Shown here: piece by piece, positions 1 through 10,022 of the stretch
How positions within the stretch are numbered: position 1 is the stretch's first letter
Layout of the letters: the number at the start of each line of letters is the position of its first letter
NCBI GenBank assembly: GCA_016712315.1
Contig: JADJRG010000021.1
Location: 1 to 64,000, forward strand
Direction: 5' to 3'
DNA from: Nannocystis sp.
Lineage (GTDB): Bacteria > Myxococcota_A > Polyangia > Nannocystales > Nannocystaceae
DNA: 64,000 nt
Program-made: the position numbers and the translations under genes
The notes under the pieces: model-generated
What the model was told of the DNA's origin: nothing
Databases searched by the model: none
The model's input: the letters and a program-made list of their open reading frames with translations, nothing else

Positions 1-2239
1 GCGGCTCGACACCACCGCCCGCACGAGTCCCCTCGACCTGCTCCACAGTACCGCACAGCCGCGCGCTGGCTTCCTCATCTGCCACTTCATCAGGCCGTCG
101 GCGAGCAGAGGAGCGCCAGGCCACAGCGCCGCGCCCAGCTCCAGTAACGCGCGACCAGGCGCTCGTCGAGCTCGTCCTGGATCCACGCCGAGATCGGTCG
201 ATTGTCGCGTGCGCTCGTAAAGCGCCGCATCCACAGCGGCACACCGGCACCCGTGCCTCCGGCATTAGCGCCTCCGCCTTCACGCGCTGCATGTAACAGC
301 TTATGCAGCGCCGTCGTCTTGCCCGATCCCGGCTCGCCGAGGATCAGCGCGTGCGGCGTTTGGATCGCCCCAAAGAGGCGGTCCACCTCAAGTCAACGGC
401 TCCGACACCCTCGCCCACATTCGCCAGATCACCCCACGCCGCCGCGCTGCGCTCTGCGCCGCTCCGACGCCGTAGAGTCCCCTGCACTGAAGCCGCTCAC
501 GCGCCCGCACCGCGCACATGCCTTTACGTCCAGATCGAGGCTCTTATCACCGCCGCCGACGCCGATCAGCTTACCCCGGGCTTCTGCTCCAAAGCCAGGT
601 CAGTACGCGATCGATCGCGGCAGGCTCCGCGGGCTCGATCTACGACAGCCAGCCCGGCTCGCCGATGTGCAGGCCGACGCGAGGGTGGGAGGTCCAGGCG
701 GTCGCGATCGCCCGAGGCGGTGCTCGCCGGCGTAGTCTTGGTTCTTGGGTGTTGCTGGTGTCGACCTCGAAGAGCGCGGCCGCATCGGCGCCCAGCAGCG
801 CAGCCAGATCCGCACGGCGAGCTCGCCCGAGCCGAGCACCACCAGCGCGCCGATGTTGTAGCCGTGCGAGGTCGGAAGCGCGTCCGCTGGCGCCGCCTCG
901 GCGTGGGCCGCCCGCGCTCACGTGCAGGCACCCTCGCCCGCTCCCTTGTGGACCTGCACCGAGCGGGCCTCATGGACATATCCCGAGAGATAGGCGACCG
1001 CGTGCTCGTCGAGCGCGCCTTCGAGAGTCCTTCTCGTCCGCGAGCCAGCCGTCGGCGGCCGGGTGGTAGCCGAGGACCACCGTGACCTCGGTCAGGGCTG
1101 TGACAGGCAAGAGCTCCGCGAGCTGCTGCTCGCCGACCCGAAGGCGCCCCTTGTCGTCTTGGCAGCGAAGCGCGGTGTTGAGGCCGCACAGGCGCAGCGT
1201 CAGGCCCTCGTCCAGCGCCTCGCGGTGCTCCCACCAGAGCGGGGCCGTGGTGGACACACCGGTGGTGGTCCGGGAGGCCGAAGCCCGCGGCGAAATCGAG
1301 GTAGCGGGCCTGTCGGGAGCGCAGCCGCTGGGTGCCGGTGGCGTCGCTGAGGGCGTCATCGAGCTGGTGGCCGTCAACCCCGAGGCGGGCGAAAGCTGAA
1401 CCATGCCGGCGATGTCCTTGTCGCGGTCGACCGTGCGGTCGACGTCGTGGTTACCAGGCACCACGAAGACGCTCGTTGGGCAGGTGGAGGGCCGTGCTGA
1501 AGCGGCTGAGCCACCGTGCGGCCAAAGGCGTACTCGTCGTCACCGGTCGCCAGGGTGAGGGCTCCGCCCGGAAGGCGACGTCGCCGGTGACGAGGATGAG
1601 GCGGGGAGTCAGGGCCTTCGGCCTTCACCAGCTCGCAGACGTCGCTCAGGAGTTCGTCGAGGACTCGGACCTGGTTCCACTGGTGGCTGGGGGCGCCGTG
1701 GCGAAGTGGAGGTCGAGAGGTGGACCCATGCGGCGAGGATGCGCTCGCTGGTCGCAGTCGAGAGCCGTAGCGGTCGGGGCCGTGGCAGGCCTCGCTGCGG
1801 TCGGCGGCGGCGGGCCCGGTGTCGCGCCGTAGTAGTGGTTGACGGTCTTTGAGCCCGCCACGAAGTCACCCCCGACCTCGGTCGAGGCGGACGCCGCGCC
1901 GGCCGTGGCACTCGCCGGACTGCCGTGGACCGGGGCTCGCCTCGGCGCCCGCGAGGTCGAGGCCGTAGCGCTCAACAACGGCGGCGATGGCCGCTTTCTT
2001 GTGCGGGCGTTCGACCTCCAAGCGCTCGAAAAGTCCGCGTCGATGCGTCCCCGACGCGCCAGGGCAGCGAGCGCGAGGTCGGCGAGGTCCGCCATAGAAC
2101 CGCCCTCAGGGAGCTCGTGCAGGAGCTCGGCGTCCGGGCCGTAGCGCAGCCAGCGGCGCAGCTCCTCCGCCGAGAAGAGCTCGACCAGTAGCGCGTGCAG
2201 AGCTGCCTGCGGCGTGCTCGGCTCCCAAGGCAGGCTCAT
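1..2239 (-). CDS. EAD1-calcineurin phosphoesterase-P-loop NTPase conflict protein, partial, frame-interrupted
   Basis: The gene runs off the left edge. The first ~75 residues from the ATG at 2239 match effector-associated domain 1: a helical block with SAEELRRWL, a loop, then LARRGRIDADFF. After it comes GDFVAGSKTVNHYYG, a linker typical of NACHT/STAND conflict proteins. Next is a calcineurin-like metallophosphoesterase: WVHLS then DLHF across a one-base gap near 1720, GNHDVD near 1450, GLNTAL, and a YLSG-VHEA signature near 960-1010. A Walker A motif, GEPGSGKTT, lies near 330. The family architecture suggests a sensor/effector in immunity, with EAD1 recruiting a partner carrying the same domain. 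I count roughly ten frame changes but no motif loss, so sequencing error or very recent decay are both possible. Confidence 0.6.
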
Positions 2240-2269
2240 TGGCGCGCGCGATAGTCGCACGGTCCGGCT

Positions 2270-2419
2270 ATGGGTCGCAAGCTAGATGACCGCCGCGAGC
2301 GCTACGTCAGCGGGCAACGGATCCTCCAAGTCGTCGCCATCGACACCCTACTCGCCGACGCCAACCCCAACGGCGTGCTCCACACTGGCTCATCGACCAG
2401 CCCCTACCTACCTCGATGA
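2270..2419 (+). CDS. Small unrecognised ORF (49 aa)
   Basis: A short open frame sits in the 200-bp gap between the divergent EAD1 gene and the end of the minus-strand operon. It starts at an ATG at 2270 and stops at TGA 2417-2419. The peptide (MGRKLDDRRERYV...) matches no family I know and has no clear Shine-Dalgarno sequence. It could be the remnant of a truncated gene at the edge of the element, or chance. Confidence 0.2.
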   Translation: MGRKLDDRRERYVSGQRILQVVAIDTLLADANPNGVLHTGSSTSPYLPR

Positions 2420-2434
2420 TCATGGCAGGCTCGC

Positions 2435-3967
2435 TTAGCTGTTGAGCCGGACTTCGCGCAGGAGGACGCGCAGTAGCGGGTGCAGGTGGAGTCGCCGAGC
2501 ACGAGCCAGAGGGGGCATGGTAAGATCGGCGGGGAGGCCGTTGTCGGCAGGGAAGGCCCTCGTGAGCTTGGCGTCAGGGTAGGTGGCGAGGATGTCGGAG
2601 ATCTGGAAGACCTTGTTGTGCCAGCCGGCGACAAGGATCGACGGCGGGGGTGACTCCAGCGAGCTCGTTGACGATCTTGAGCTTGCCAGCGCCTACCCAG
2701 GAGAGCAAGTACTCGTGATCGGTGGGGTCGGCCTGGGCGACGTCGACGAGCAGGTTGAGGAGCGGGGTTAGGATCGCGATCGAAGACGCCGATCTTGTAG
2801 AAATTGCCGTCGCCGTTGACGTCGATGAGAATGTTGATGTACGGACGATTGAGGATGTGGGCGTTGCCTGCGGTGCGCAGGGCGTAGCGGACGCTGAGCG
2901 CGATGTGAGCTGGGCGAGGGGGAGGCCGAGGAGGATGGGGGCGTCGGTGCCGAGCATGGCCTTGTTGCCGGTGCCGATGCCGTGGAAACCCTGTTGCCGA
3001 TGACGTTGGCGTTGCCGGTGATGGCGTGCGTCCACATGGGTAGCCAGCTTCGTGGCGATCAGCGCCAGCAGCGTTGACGCTGTAGTCGCTAAAGGTGGCC
3101 CACGGGATGGCGCCTGCAGGCTGGGTGAGCGGGGGCGTTGTGGGGGCGATGGCGGTGGCGAGGAGCTGGGCCTCAGTGATGGGGAGTAGCTCGTGTTCGG
3201 CGATGACGGTAGGGCAGCCGACGCGCACGGGCGGAGGCTGAGCACGGCGAGGAGATCGTCGTGGCTGACGCGGCGGGGGTGGACCACTGGCCGGGGAGGA
3301 GCTGTTCGAGGGCGGCGTCGCCGGTGAGGGCGGTTAGCGGGGCCGGAAAATGAAGCGCCGTCGCAGCCGGAGACGCGGACGCGCCAGTAGTAGCCGGCAT
3401 AGCGGGATTGGCGAGGTCGAGGGCTTCGAGCGGGAGGGCTCCGGCAGGGGGCGTTTGATGTGGCCTCTAGGACATGTGAAGCGGTGGACCAGAGGAGGTT
3501 GATGTTCATGACGCCGGTGGCGGTGAAGCCGGCGTTGCGGGTGAGGCAGGCGCGGATGACGGGCGCAGCGGTGCTGTCGAGGCGGGCGGTTTGGTCAACT
3601 TCGGAGAGCTCGTTGACGACGAGCAGGAGGACAGTGGGGGCCTCGGTGATGAAGCCGAGCTCTTCTCCGGGGGCGAGGTGATGGTTTGGGATCCGGCGAG
3701 GCGGTGCTCGCTGCGGATGGCAGCGCCGAGGTAGACGCGGAGGACATCGCCGGGGTTGTCGGTGGAGGCGCTGACGGTGATCGAGGTGTAGGCGCCGCTT
3801 GAGAAAATGCCGAAAATGTCGCTGGTGAGGCGGCTTCCGGTCAGGATGGTGGCGCTGTAGAGGCGGCCGGCGGTGGTGGTTTTGCAGGGTTTCGCGGGTG
3901 AGAGGATGAGGCCCGATCCGTTGAGCAGGGCGGTGGCGGTGAGGCGGATGGTGGTTGGTTCAGCCAT
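2435..3967 (-). CDS. Beta-rich virion-like protein(s), paralogue of the 29881-30744 product, frame-interrupted
   Basis: The start at 3967 opens with MAEPTTIRLTATALLNGSG, which parallels the start of the 287-aa protein at 29881-30744. A shared block follows: LAPGEELGFITEA then VLLLVVNELSE, against MYPGDRLAFSTQDE then VVLVVNELNES. The frame must jump near 3680 to join these halves. Further down, another frame gives INILIDVNGDGNFYKIGVF with a DxNxDG calcium-type loop, and the end is probably LLREVRLNS at TAA 2435-2437. About six frame changes are needed, and two separate genes are possible. It is the last gene of the minus-strand operon. A structural or surface role is inferred from the paralogue. 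Confidence 0.45.
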
Positions 3968-4083
3968 GGTGGGTGTCTCTTGGGGCAGGTTGTGGGGGAC
4001 GGTTATCGGGGAGGACGACGGGCGGTGAAGGCGGCGAAGGCGGCTTGAGCGCCTGGGCAGTGGGAGGGTTGGAGGAGGCTCAA

Positions 4084-4604
4084 TCAGGGGGCGGCGGCTG
4101 GGCCAGCTTCCCAGCGGATCTTGTCGCCGGGGAGGGCGACGCGGGTACGTGCGCCGCCAGCCTGGGCGTGGCGGCTGAGGGCGACGGGGCGTAGGCCCTT
4201 GGCGACGAGGGCGCGGTAGATGGCGCCGTCTTCGGAGGTGAGCTGGTAGGTGATGAGGCGGCAGCCGGGGGCGCCTCGGCCGCTGGTGGGGAGGAGGTCG
4301 ATGAGGTGGGCGACGAGGGCGGAGGCGGCATTCACGGGGACGTCGCGGCCCTTGCGGTCGTAGCGGCGGAGGCCGGCGCGGCTGGCGACGCAGGTGATTT
4401 CGGGGTGCCTTCGGGGGGCAGTCGGTGGCGCAGCCCCAGCGGCCGGTGGGGGCGCCCGCGAGGGCGACGGCGGCGATCTGGCCGCGCCAACGGCGGCGAG
4501 GGCGTGGAGCAGGCCGCGTCGGTTGCAGTCAGGCAGGTGGCGGTGGTGGCGGGCGACAAATTCGCAGGCGGTGTCAGGATCGATGGTGTGGATCTCGAGC
4601 TCAG
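4084..4604 (-). CDS. GNAT-like acyltransferase of the XF1762/Mom-like phage family, frame-interrupted
   Basis: The reconstructed protein of about 170 residues carries the landmarks of a small phage-borne acyltransferase family: CEFVARHHRHLP near the N-terminus, then GRWGCATDCPPEGTPEITCVAS, with one indel near 4410. After these come an NAASALVAHL helix and LITYQLTSEDGAIYRALVAKG, the equivalent of the LITYTLESE-type block in XF1762-like proteins. Relatives include Mom-type enzymes that modify phage DNA bases against restriction, so a DNA-modification role is plausible but unproven. The start codon is unclear because no ATG lies at the junction with the preceding gene, whose stop is at 4601. Confidence 0.45.
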
Positions 4605-5065
4605 GGGGCGTGGCCGTCGCGTAGGGCGGCGGTGAGTTCTTCTAAAAAATAGTCTTCGTCGCGTAGGCCGCCGTCGAGGTCGGCGATGGCTTGGATTAGG
4701 CGCTCGGCGTCGTCGAGGGGCCAGTGCAGGACGATAGCCTCGTGGATGGTGGCGGCGGCGTCTTCTTCGTCGAGCAGGCCCCACTCAGGATCGTTGATAT
4801 AGGCGCGGACGGCCGTGAGGATCGAGCAGGCTTCGTGCTGGAGGGCGGTGCTGTCCGCGCGCGGGAGGCCGGGGTGCGCTGCCACCAGGGGGCGCGGCGC
4901 TCCCCTGCCCCGTCGGGTGCGCTGCTCTTGCAGGGATTGCTCGATGAGGCGAAGCAGGCGCGCGCGGTGGGTGGTGATCACTCGATCGACCTGCTCAGGC
5001 GAGTAGCGCGCGGCGAGGGCGTTGACGGTGGCCTCGAAGATCGCCGCGGAGGATCGGAGAGGCAT
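4601..5065 (-). CDS. Unrecognised element protein with the recurrent N-terminal helical domain (154 aa)
   Basis: Starts at ATG 5065 and ends at TGA 4601. The N-terminus (IFEATVNALAARYSPEQVDR then HRARLLRLIEQ) matches the start of the products of 12918-14168 and 14165-17558, which have IFDAAVAAW then PELVDELLRKHRHRLIRLIEE. The C-terminal half is acidic and helical (LDEEDAAATIHEA, LDGGLRDEDYFLEEL). No catalytic motif is visible. The shared domain suggests a common docking or assembly module in this element. It sits between a membrane protein gene and the acyltransferase gene. Confidence 0.55.
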   Translation of the reverse strand: MPLRSSAAIFEATVNALAARYSPEQVDRVITTHRARLLRLIEQSLQEQRTRRGRGAPRPLVAAHPGLPRADSTALQHEACSILTAVRAYINDPEWGLLDEEDAAATIHEAIVLHWPLDDAERLIQAIADLDGGLRDEDYFLEELTAALRDGHAP

Positions 5066-5082
5066 CGTGTTCTCCGCGGTGA

Positions 5083-5773
5083 TCAGGCGCGGCGGGCTAG
5101 CCGGAATGCGAAGGCGCTGACGAGGGCTGTCGCGGTGACGCCGCCGGCGATGAGGGCGATGGTAGCGATCGTGGAGGCGCGCTTCTTGGCCTTCTCTTGT
5201 GCTTCCTCGACATAGTTGCGGAGCTCGCGGAGGTTGAGAGCCTCGGCGAAAGGGGCGAGCTCGGGGTAGTGGCGCGCGAGAGATTCGATGGAGAGGGCGA
5301 GCCCCAGAGGGCCGAAGAACATGACCAAAAGGGCGGCTTCGTTGAGGGCCCGGAGGCGCTGAAGCTCCGCCCAGTAGCTCTTGCGCGCCGCGGCGAGGGT
5401 GCGGGCGATCTGCTCGGCCCATGCGTACCCGCGAGCTTGGCCGACACCTTCGGGGGAGCGTGGGGGCGCCCGGCAAGGGCTCCAGGGCTTCGCGTGGGGC
5501 TTCGCGGAGGCGCTTGATGTAGGCGCGGCTGAGGGCGACGGTGCCGACGGTCTCAGGGCGTGCGAGGGCGCCTGCGAAGAGCGGGCTGGTGAAGATGATC
5601 TCGAGCTCGCGTGAGAGCACGTCGAGATGGGATAAGGCGAGGCTGAGCGCGCTGGCGTCGGCGGCGGCGAAGGCCAGCTCGCCGTGGCGGATCGCGGCGA
5701 GGAGGCGGCTGAGCAGGCGAGCGTCGTCGAGGACCAGCTCGACGCGCTTCAGCACGTTGGGGAGGGCGGCCAT
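5083..5773 (-). CDS. Helical membrane-anchored protein, frame-interrupted (~230 aa)
   Basis: Starts at ATG 5773, which overlaps the stop of the previous gene (TGATG). The N-terminal half is helical (LPNVLKRVELVLDDARLL, then SHLDVLSRELEIIF). The frame breaks in a G/C run near 5450-5490, and the continuation gives GYAWAEQIARTLAAARKSYW. The end has a coiled segment (LRELRNYVEEAQEKAKKR) and one C-terminal membrane span (IATIALIAGGVTATALVSAF) with a basic tail. C-terminal anchors recur in this operon. I do not recognise the family. Confidence 0.5.
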
Positions 5774-6218
5774 CAGCCTCGGCCTCCGACCTGGCGAGAG
5801 CGTGTGAAGAGCGCCGCGATGGTGGCGAGCAGCGCGAGGGGCGGCGGCGGCGGTGAGCAGGCGTCGATCGCGGTGACGCGCGGCTTCCTGCATCTGGATC
5901 AGGTGGGGTGAGACACCGGACCATTTCGACAGGCCCGGCTCGACGCTGCGTGCGGGAGCGAGGGCGTCGATGTATCGCTGGGCGATGTCGTACTGGCGCT
6001 CTTGAAGGGCCTTCTCGGCGTCGGTGGCGATGACGAGCCACTGCTGCGCCTGGAGTTGCACGTCGGCGGGCAGCAGGATCAGCTCTTGGAGCTGACGCAG
6101 AGCAACCGCGAAGTTGCGCCACAAGCCCGCGAGGTGGTCGCTGTTGGCGGCGGAGGCGGTCTGGCCGAGGAGCTCCTGGGGAGGCGGTGAAGGCTGCGAG
6201 AAAGGGGGTGGTGTTCAT
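5773..6218 (-). CDS. Paralogue of the 35188-35799 protein, frame-interrupted (~148 aa)
   Basis: After correcting an indel near 6165, the N-terminal ~90 residues match the plus-strand product at 35188-35799 closely. Both carry ASAANSD-LAGLWR, then RQL-EL-LLPAD, then AEKALQERQY and QRYID-L. The C-terminus differs: this copy ends in a hydrophobic stretch (PLALLATIAALF), whereas the other ends in a helix-turn-helix-like segment. Conservation on both sides of the frame break argues for recent damage or sequence error. No function is assigned. Confidence 0.5.
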
Positions 6219-6248
6219 GATGACTCCGTGCTGTGTTGCTGCGTTGGG

Positions 6249-6450
6249 TTACTTGCGGCGGATCGAGACGCCGACCGCCGATCCCGATGGCGATCCCGAC
6301 GGCGCCGCTGATCGCGGCGAAGATGAGGGCTCGGTTCTGGTCGGCGATGCCGAGGCGGTGGAGATCCGCGCGAGACTGGCGGAGCTGGTCGCTCAGGGTG
6401 TCGTGGCGGGTCTTGTCGACGACGGGATCGTGGAGGGTATGGGTGCTCAT
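6249..6450 (-). CDS. Small single-pass membrane protein (~66 aa)
   Basis: Starts at ATG 6450, overlapping the previous stop by ATGA. The first half is polar and helical (KTRHDTLSDQLRQSRADLHRL). The second half is one membrane span (ALIFAAISGAVGIAIGIG). A one-base shift near 6280 gives a natural end, VGVSIRRK, with TAA at 6249-6251. Without the shift the frame runs on in unlikely sequence. Small spans like this occur as phage holins or membrane-virus proteins, but nothing here decides that. Confidence 0.45.
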
Positions 6451-7051
6451 GAGCGACCTCGTGGCCAGAAGAGCGCCGCCATGGCGAGGCCGAGCGCCGC
6501 AGCGGCGAGCAGCTTCTCGTCGAGGCCGACGGCGCGCATCTTGACGACCTGCTCTCCGCCCTGGGCGGCGATGCTGCCGCGCCAGCGCGCTCCAGGGTAA
6601 AGACGCGCGGTGAGGGTCAGGGCTGGACGTTGACGATGAAGAGGTTGTCGGGGCTGCCGGCGATCCTGGCGATCTCGGCGAGCGCGCCGTGGAGATCCTC
6701 GACGTACTCGAGCACGCAGGAGACGAAGACCACGGCGGAGTCGTCGGCGATGTTGGGGATCTTTCCGCGGGTGATGTCAGCGACGATGGACACCGGGCAC
6801 TTGGGACAGCCGTTGATGTCCACACAAACATCCCCGCAGCCGTAGGCGCGGATGATCCGGTGTGAAGGCCCGCGTCAGGGTCGCCGATGACGACGAGCTG
6901 CCGACCGAGCGCGGTGGCTCGATCGGCGGCGAGATCGAAGGCCGCCACGCGCTCGCGATAGCGGATCACGGCGGCCGCTGCCTCGAGCAGGGGCGACGTA
7001 GCCGAGCGCGAGGCCAGCGGCGACGCGGGGGATCGATGGTGGGGCGGACAT
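6447..7051 (-). CDS. Possible SAM-methyltransferase-fold protein, frame-interrupted (~200 aa)
   Basis: Starts at ATG 7051, five bases after the ParA stop. It begins with a weakly hydrophobic segment, then RQLVVIGDPDAG and YGCGDVCVDINGCPKCP, a four-Cys cluster that may bind metal. It continues with DITRGKIP, VVFVSCVLEYVEDLHGAL and FIVNVQP. The last parts resemble the acidic-loop and late strands of class I methyltransferases, but the glycine-rich motif I is weak, so this is tentative. Indels lie near 6850 and 6620. The C-terminus (LLAAAALGLAMAALFWPRGR) looks like a membrane anchor. Confidence 0.4.
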
Positions 7052-7055
7052 GGGT

Positions 7056-7720
7056 TTAGGCCTCGAGCAACAGGGCGGCGAGGGCTCGGCGCTCGCCGGC
7101 TGAGAGGCGCGCGAGCAGCTTTTCGTGGGTGCTCTGCACGAGGTTGTGGTCGAGATCCTTGGTGCCGGCTGTCGACGGTTTTGCGGCCTGAACAGCAGAG
7201 GGGCGCGGCCGCCGGGGGGGTGGCGGGGTCGGGGTGCGCCCGCTTGTCGTCGAGGCCAGCTAGGCGGAGCACGTCGTTGAGGCTCCGCAGGAGGGCCTCG
7301 GCTCCGGGCGTGTGGCGCAGCTCGGGGTCTTCCCAGATCACACGCTCATACTCGGCGGCGTGGGCGATCGCGTTGCTGTAGGGGATCCTCCGCGACGGCC
7401 ACGTTGAGGTGCGGGGCCAGCTCAGAGAGCTTGTAGCCCATGTTGGGGAGGTAGATGACAGGGCCGCGAAGCCCGTCCGCCAGGGTGTCCGCGTGGAGGT
7501 GTGCGAGCTTGCACGAGATCGGGATGATCGTGACGTCGGCCGCGAGCTCACCGCCGCAGGGGCCATCGATGAGGATGAGATCGGCGTCGATGGGATCGTC
7601 GGCGCTCGTCGGCGATCGTGTATGTACACGCCAGCCGCGTGAGGTGGCGAGGTGGGTGAGGTGTCGTGCGAGCGCCGTGGTTCCGACGCCGCCCTTGGTG
7701 TTGTGGACTGAGATGATCAT
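7056..7720 (-). CDS. ParA-family P-loop ATPase, frame-interrupted
   Basis: Starts at ATG 7720, overlapping the upstream stop by ATGA. Residues 1-15 are MIISVHNTKGGVGTT, the deviant Walker A of ParA/MinD proteins with the signature lysine at position 9. DADLILIDGPCGG near residue 50 fits Walker B, and VTIIPISCKLAHL follows. Frame changes near 7620 and 7390 must be bridged, and the natural C-terminus (LLARLSAGERRALAALLLEA) ends at TAA 7056-7058. ParA proteins segregate plasmids or position large complexes. With the iteron-like repeats at the other end of the operon this suggests replicon maintenance. No ParB was recognised. Confidence 0.65.
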
Positions 7721-9730
7721 CGCTGGACCTGTGCTTGCTTCATCAAGAGGGGGATGGCGGTGACAACGGTCGCCACGGACTGCTCCATGGCCGCGAGGCG
7801 GCGACCGTAGAGCTCCGTGACATCTCGGAGGGGCGCGATCAGATCCTCGACCTTTTGATCGGTCGTGGGAGCGGCTGCCCGCTCTTCGTTGTGGTCGGCG
7901 CTTTGCTCGTCTGCCGTGGCAGCAGGTAGGTCACGATCGGCGTCGCTGGCGTCAGCTCCACCATCGTGGTCGCTTGTCGGGGTGGTATCCTGCTCGCGGT
8001 CGCCATGCTCGTCGCTGTCGTCGTCGACGACGTCGAGCGCCTCCGTGGCGGTCGCAGCCTCTTGCTCGCCGCTTGCCGGAGCAGCCGCGACCTCTTCGTC
8101 GAGCGCCTCCATGGCGGTCGCTGCCTCCTGCTCGCCGCTCGCCGGAGCAGCCGCGACCTCTTCGTCGAGCGCCTCCAGTGGCGGTCGTTGCCTCTCGCTC
8201 GCCGCTTGCCGGAGCAGCCGCGACTTCTTCGTCGAGCGCCTCCGTGGCGGTCGCAGCCCCTTGCTCGCCGCTTGCCGGAGAAGCCGCGATCTTACCGTCG
8301 TCGACGTCGAGCGCCTCCACGGTGGTCGCAGCCTTTTGCTCGCCGCCTGGCGGAGCAGCCGCGACCTTCCCGTTGTCGACGTCGTTCGTCTCCGCAGCCG
8401 CGACCTTCCCGTTGTCGACGTCGTTCGTCTCCGCAGCCGCGACCTTCCCGGCGCGGGCCTGTTCTTCGAGAGCCGCAGTGAGCATCGAAAGAAGCTGCCC
8501 AACCGTGTTTTCGAGCCGGTTCAAGCGCTCCTCGAGGTCGGCGACCCGTGCATGAAGTCCCGCCACGGCCTCGGTGAGGCCCGTGACCGCCTGCGGGGCC
8601 GCGACCGGCGAGCGGCGCGGCAAGGGTGGCGGTGGCTGGCGCTGGGCCGGCGGTGAGGAGGGCTCGGGGGCCGGCGCGCTCTGCTGCGGCGGGTGGAAGT
8701 GGTTCCGAGCGTAGCGTTGAGGCTGGTGCTGTAGTTGCGGGGCCGCGTACGAGGGCGCGTCCTGGTAGGTGGGATACTGGGGCGCGTACTGGGGCGGGTA
8801 CTGGTACGCAGGGCGGAGGCGGGTACTGGTACGCGGGCGGGAGGCGCGTACTGGTACGCGGGCGGAGGCGCGTACTGGTACGCAGGCGGGCGGGGGTGCG
8901 TACGTGTGGGGGGCGGCGGGGGCGCGTATGCGTGCGGGGACGGCGGGGGCGCGTATGCGTGCGGGGGGGGGGGGGCGGCGTGGGCGGGCTGGGGGGGTGG
9001 GGGGGCGTAGGCGTCCGGGGGGGCGTAGTAGTGCTGGTGCGGTGGGTAGGGATCCGCGGGCTGATGCATGGGGACTTGAGGCGCGACGCCGGTTCGGGGT
9101 GGGCAGTTCCGAGCGATCGCCTCCCGCAACTCCGAGAGCTGGCTGTTGCGGTGGGGCGCTGCCGCGCTTGGGTGCGGCTGAGGCTGTGGCTGTGGCTGTG
9201 GTGGCTGTGGCTGTGGCTGTGGCTGTGGCTGGGGCTGGGCCTGGGCCTGTGGCTGGGGCCCCGCGAAAAGGGGGGCCGAAGCGCTCGAGGAAGGCTGCGA
9301 GATCCTGTGGATGGGGCGCTTGTGGGGGCATGTTGGCGGCCTCTAAGGGTTGGCGTTCAGGTGCGGGGGGCTGCGGGATCGGCGCTCCGGCGGCGGACAT
9401 GAAGACCGCGAGCTCTTCGGGGCTGATACGCGAGCGCAGCAAGTCCACGAGATCGCCGGGTTCGCCGGGCATTGCTGTGGACGGCGCCTTGCAGACCTCT
9501 TCTGTGATGATATCGCGTAGCTTCGGCAGCGATAGCCGCTCCGTGAACGTGAGCGGCCGTCCAAGGCGGGCCTCGGCCGCGCAAGCCTGCTCGACCTGGT
9601 AAAAGTAACGTGCGGCGACCCCTAGACCCAGGCGGGCCAGACCGGCGTAGGGCTTTAAAAACCCCGGCAGCGCCGCTGTGAGTTCGTCTTCGGGTTGAGC
9701 GGCTTGCGCCGCTTGTGCTTGTGGTGCCAT
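7717..9730 (-). CDS. Pro/Ala-rich low-complexity protein with coiled coil and acidic repeats, frame-interrupted
   Basis: Starts at ATG 9730. The first ~120 residues are folded-looking (LPGFLKPYAGLARLGLG, then DLVDLLRSRISPEELAVFM). A long Pro/Tyr/Ala-rich region follows, with repeated YAPPPAYQ-type units, and it includes a 13-G run at 8963-8975 where the frame slips. A predicted coiled coil (ADLEERLNRLENTVGQLL) comes next, then tandem repeats built on GKVAAAETNDVDN and EEVAAAPASGEQEAATA. The C-terminus (LYGRRLAAMEQSVATVV) returns to helix. Such tracts fit an extended surface or spacer protein. It directly precedes parA. Confidence 0.5.
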
Positions 9731-9733
9731 CTC

Positions 9734-10022
9734 CTAGCCTTTCTTGAGCCGAACGGCGCGTGCGCCGATGGTGTGTTGTTTAGCGATGATGCAATAGACC
9801 CCTGGATCGCTGAGAACGACGGGTTGACCGGGTTGGGCATGGATGTGCAGGCTGGCGGTCGCGCGCCGGCGCGGGGCCGCGGATCGAGGCGCCGCCGCTG
9901 AGCAGGCAGAACACGGCGGCCATGCCGGGCTCGATCGTCTCCAGCAGGGTCTCGCCGCGCATAAGCACGAAGGCGCCGAGGGTGTGCCTGGGGCCGATGA
10001 GGAGCGGTAATTCGAGGCTCAT
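9734..10022 (-). CDS. Small beta-rich protein, one indel (~95 aa)
   Basis: Starts at ATG 10022, overlapping the protease stop. The N-terminal part reads LPLLIGPRHTLGAFVLMRGE. After a one-base shift near 9850-9880 the sequence continues HAQPGQPVVLSDPGVYCIIA and ends RAVRLKKG at TAG 9734-9736. The alternating hydrophobic pattern suggests a small beta barrel or sandwich. No family was recognised. Confidence 0.45.
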
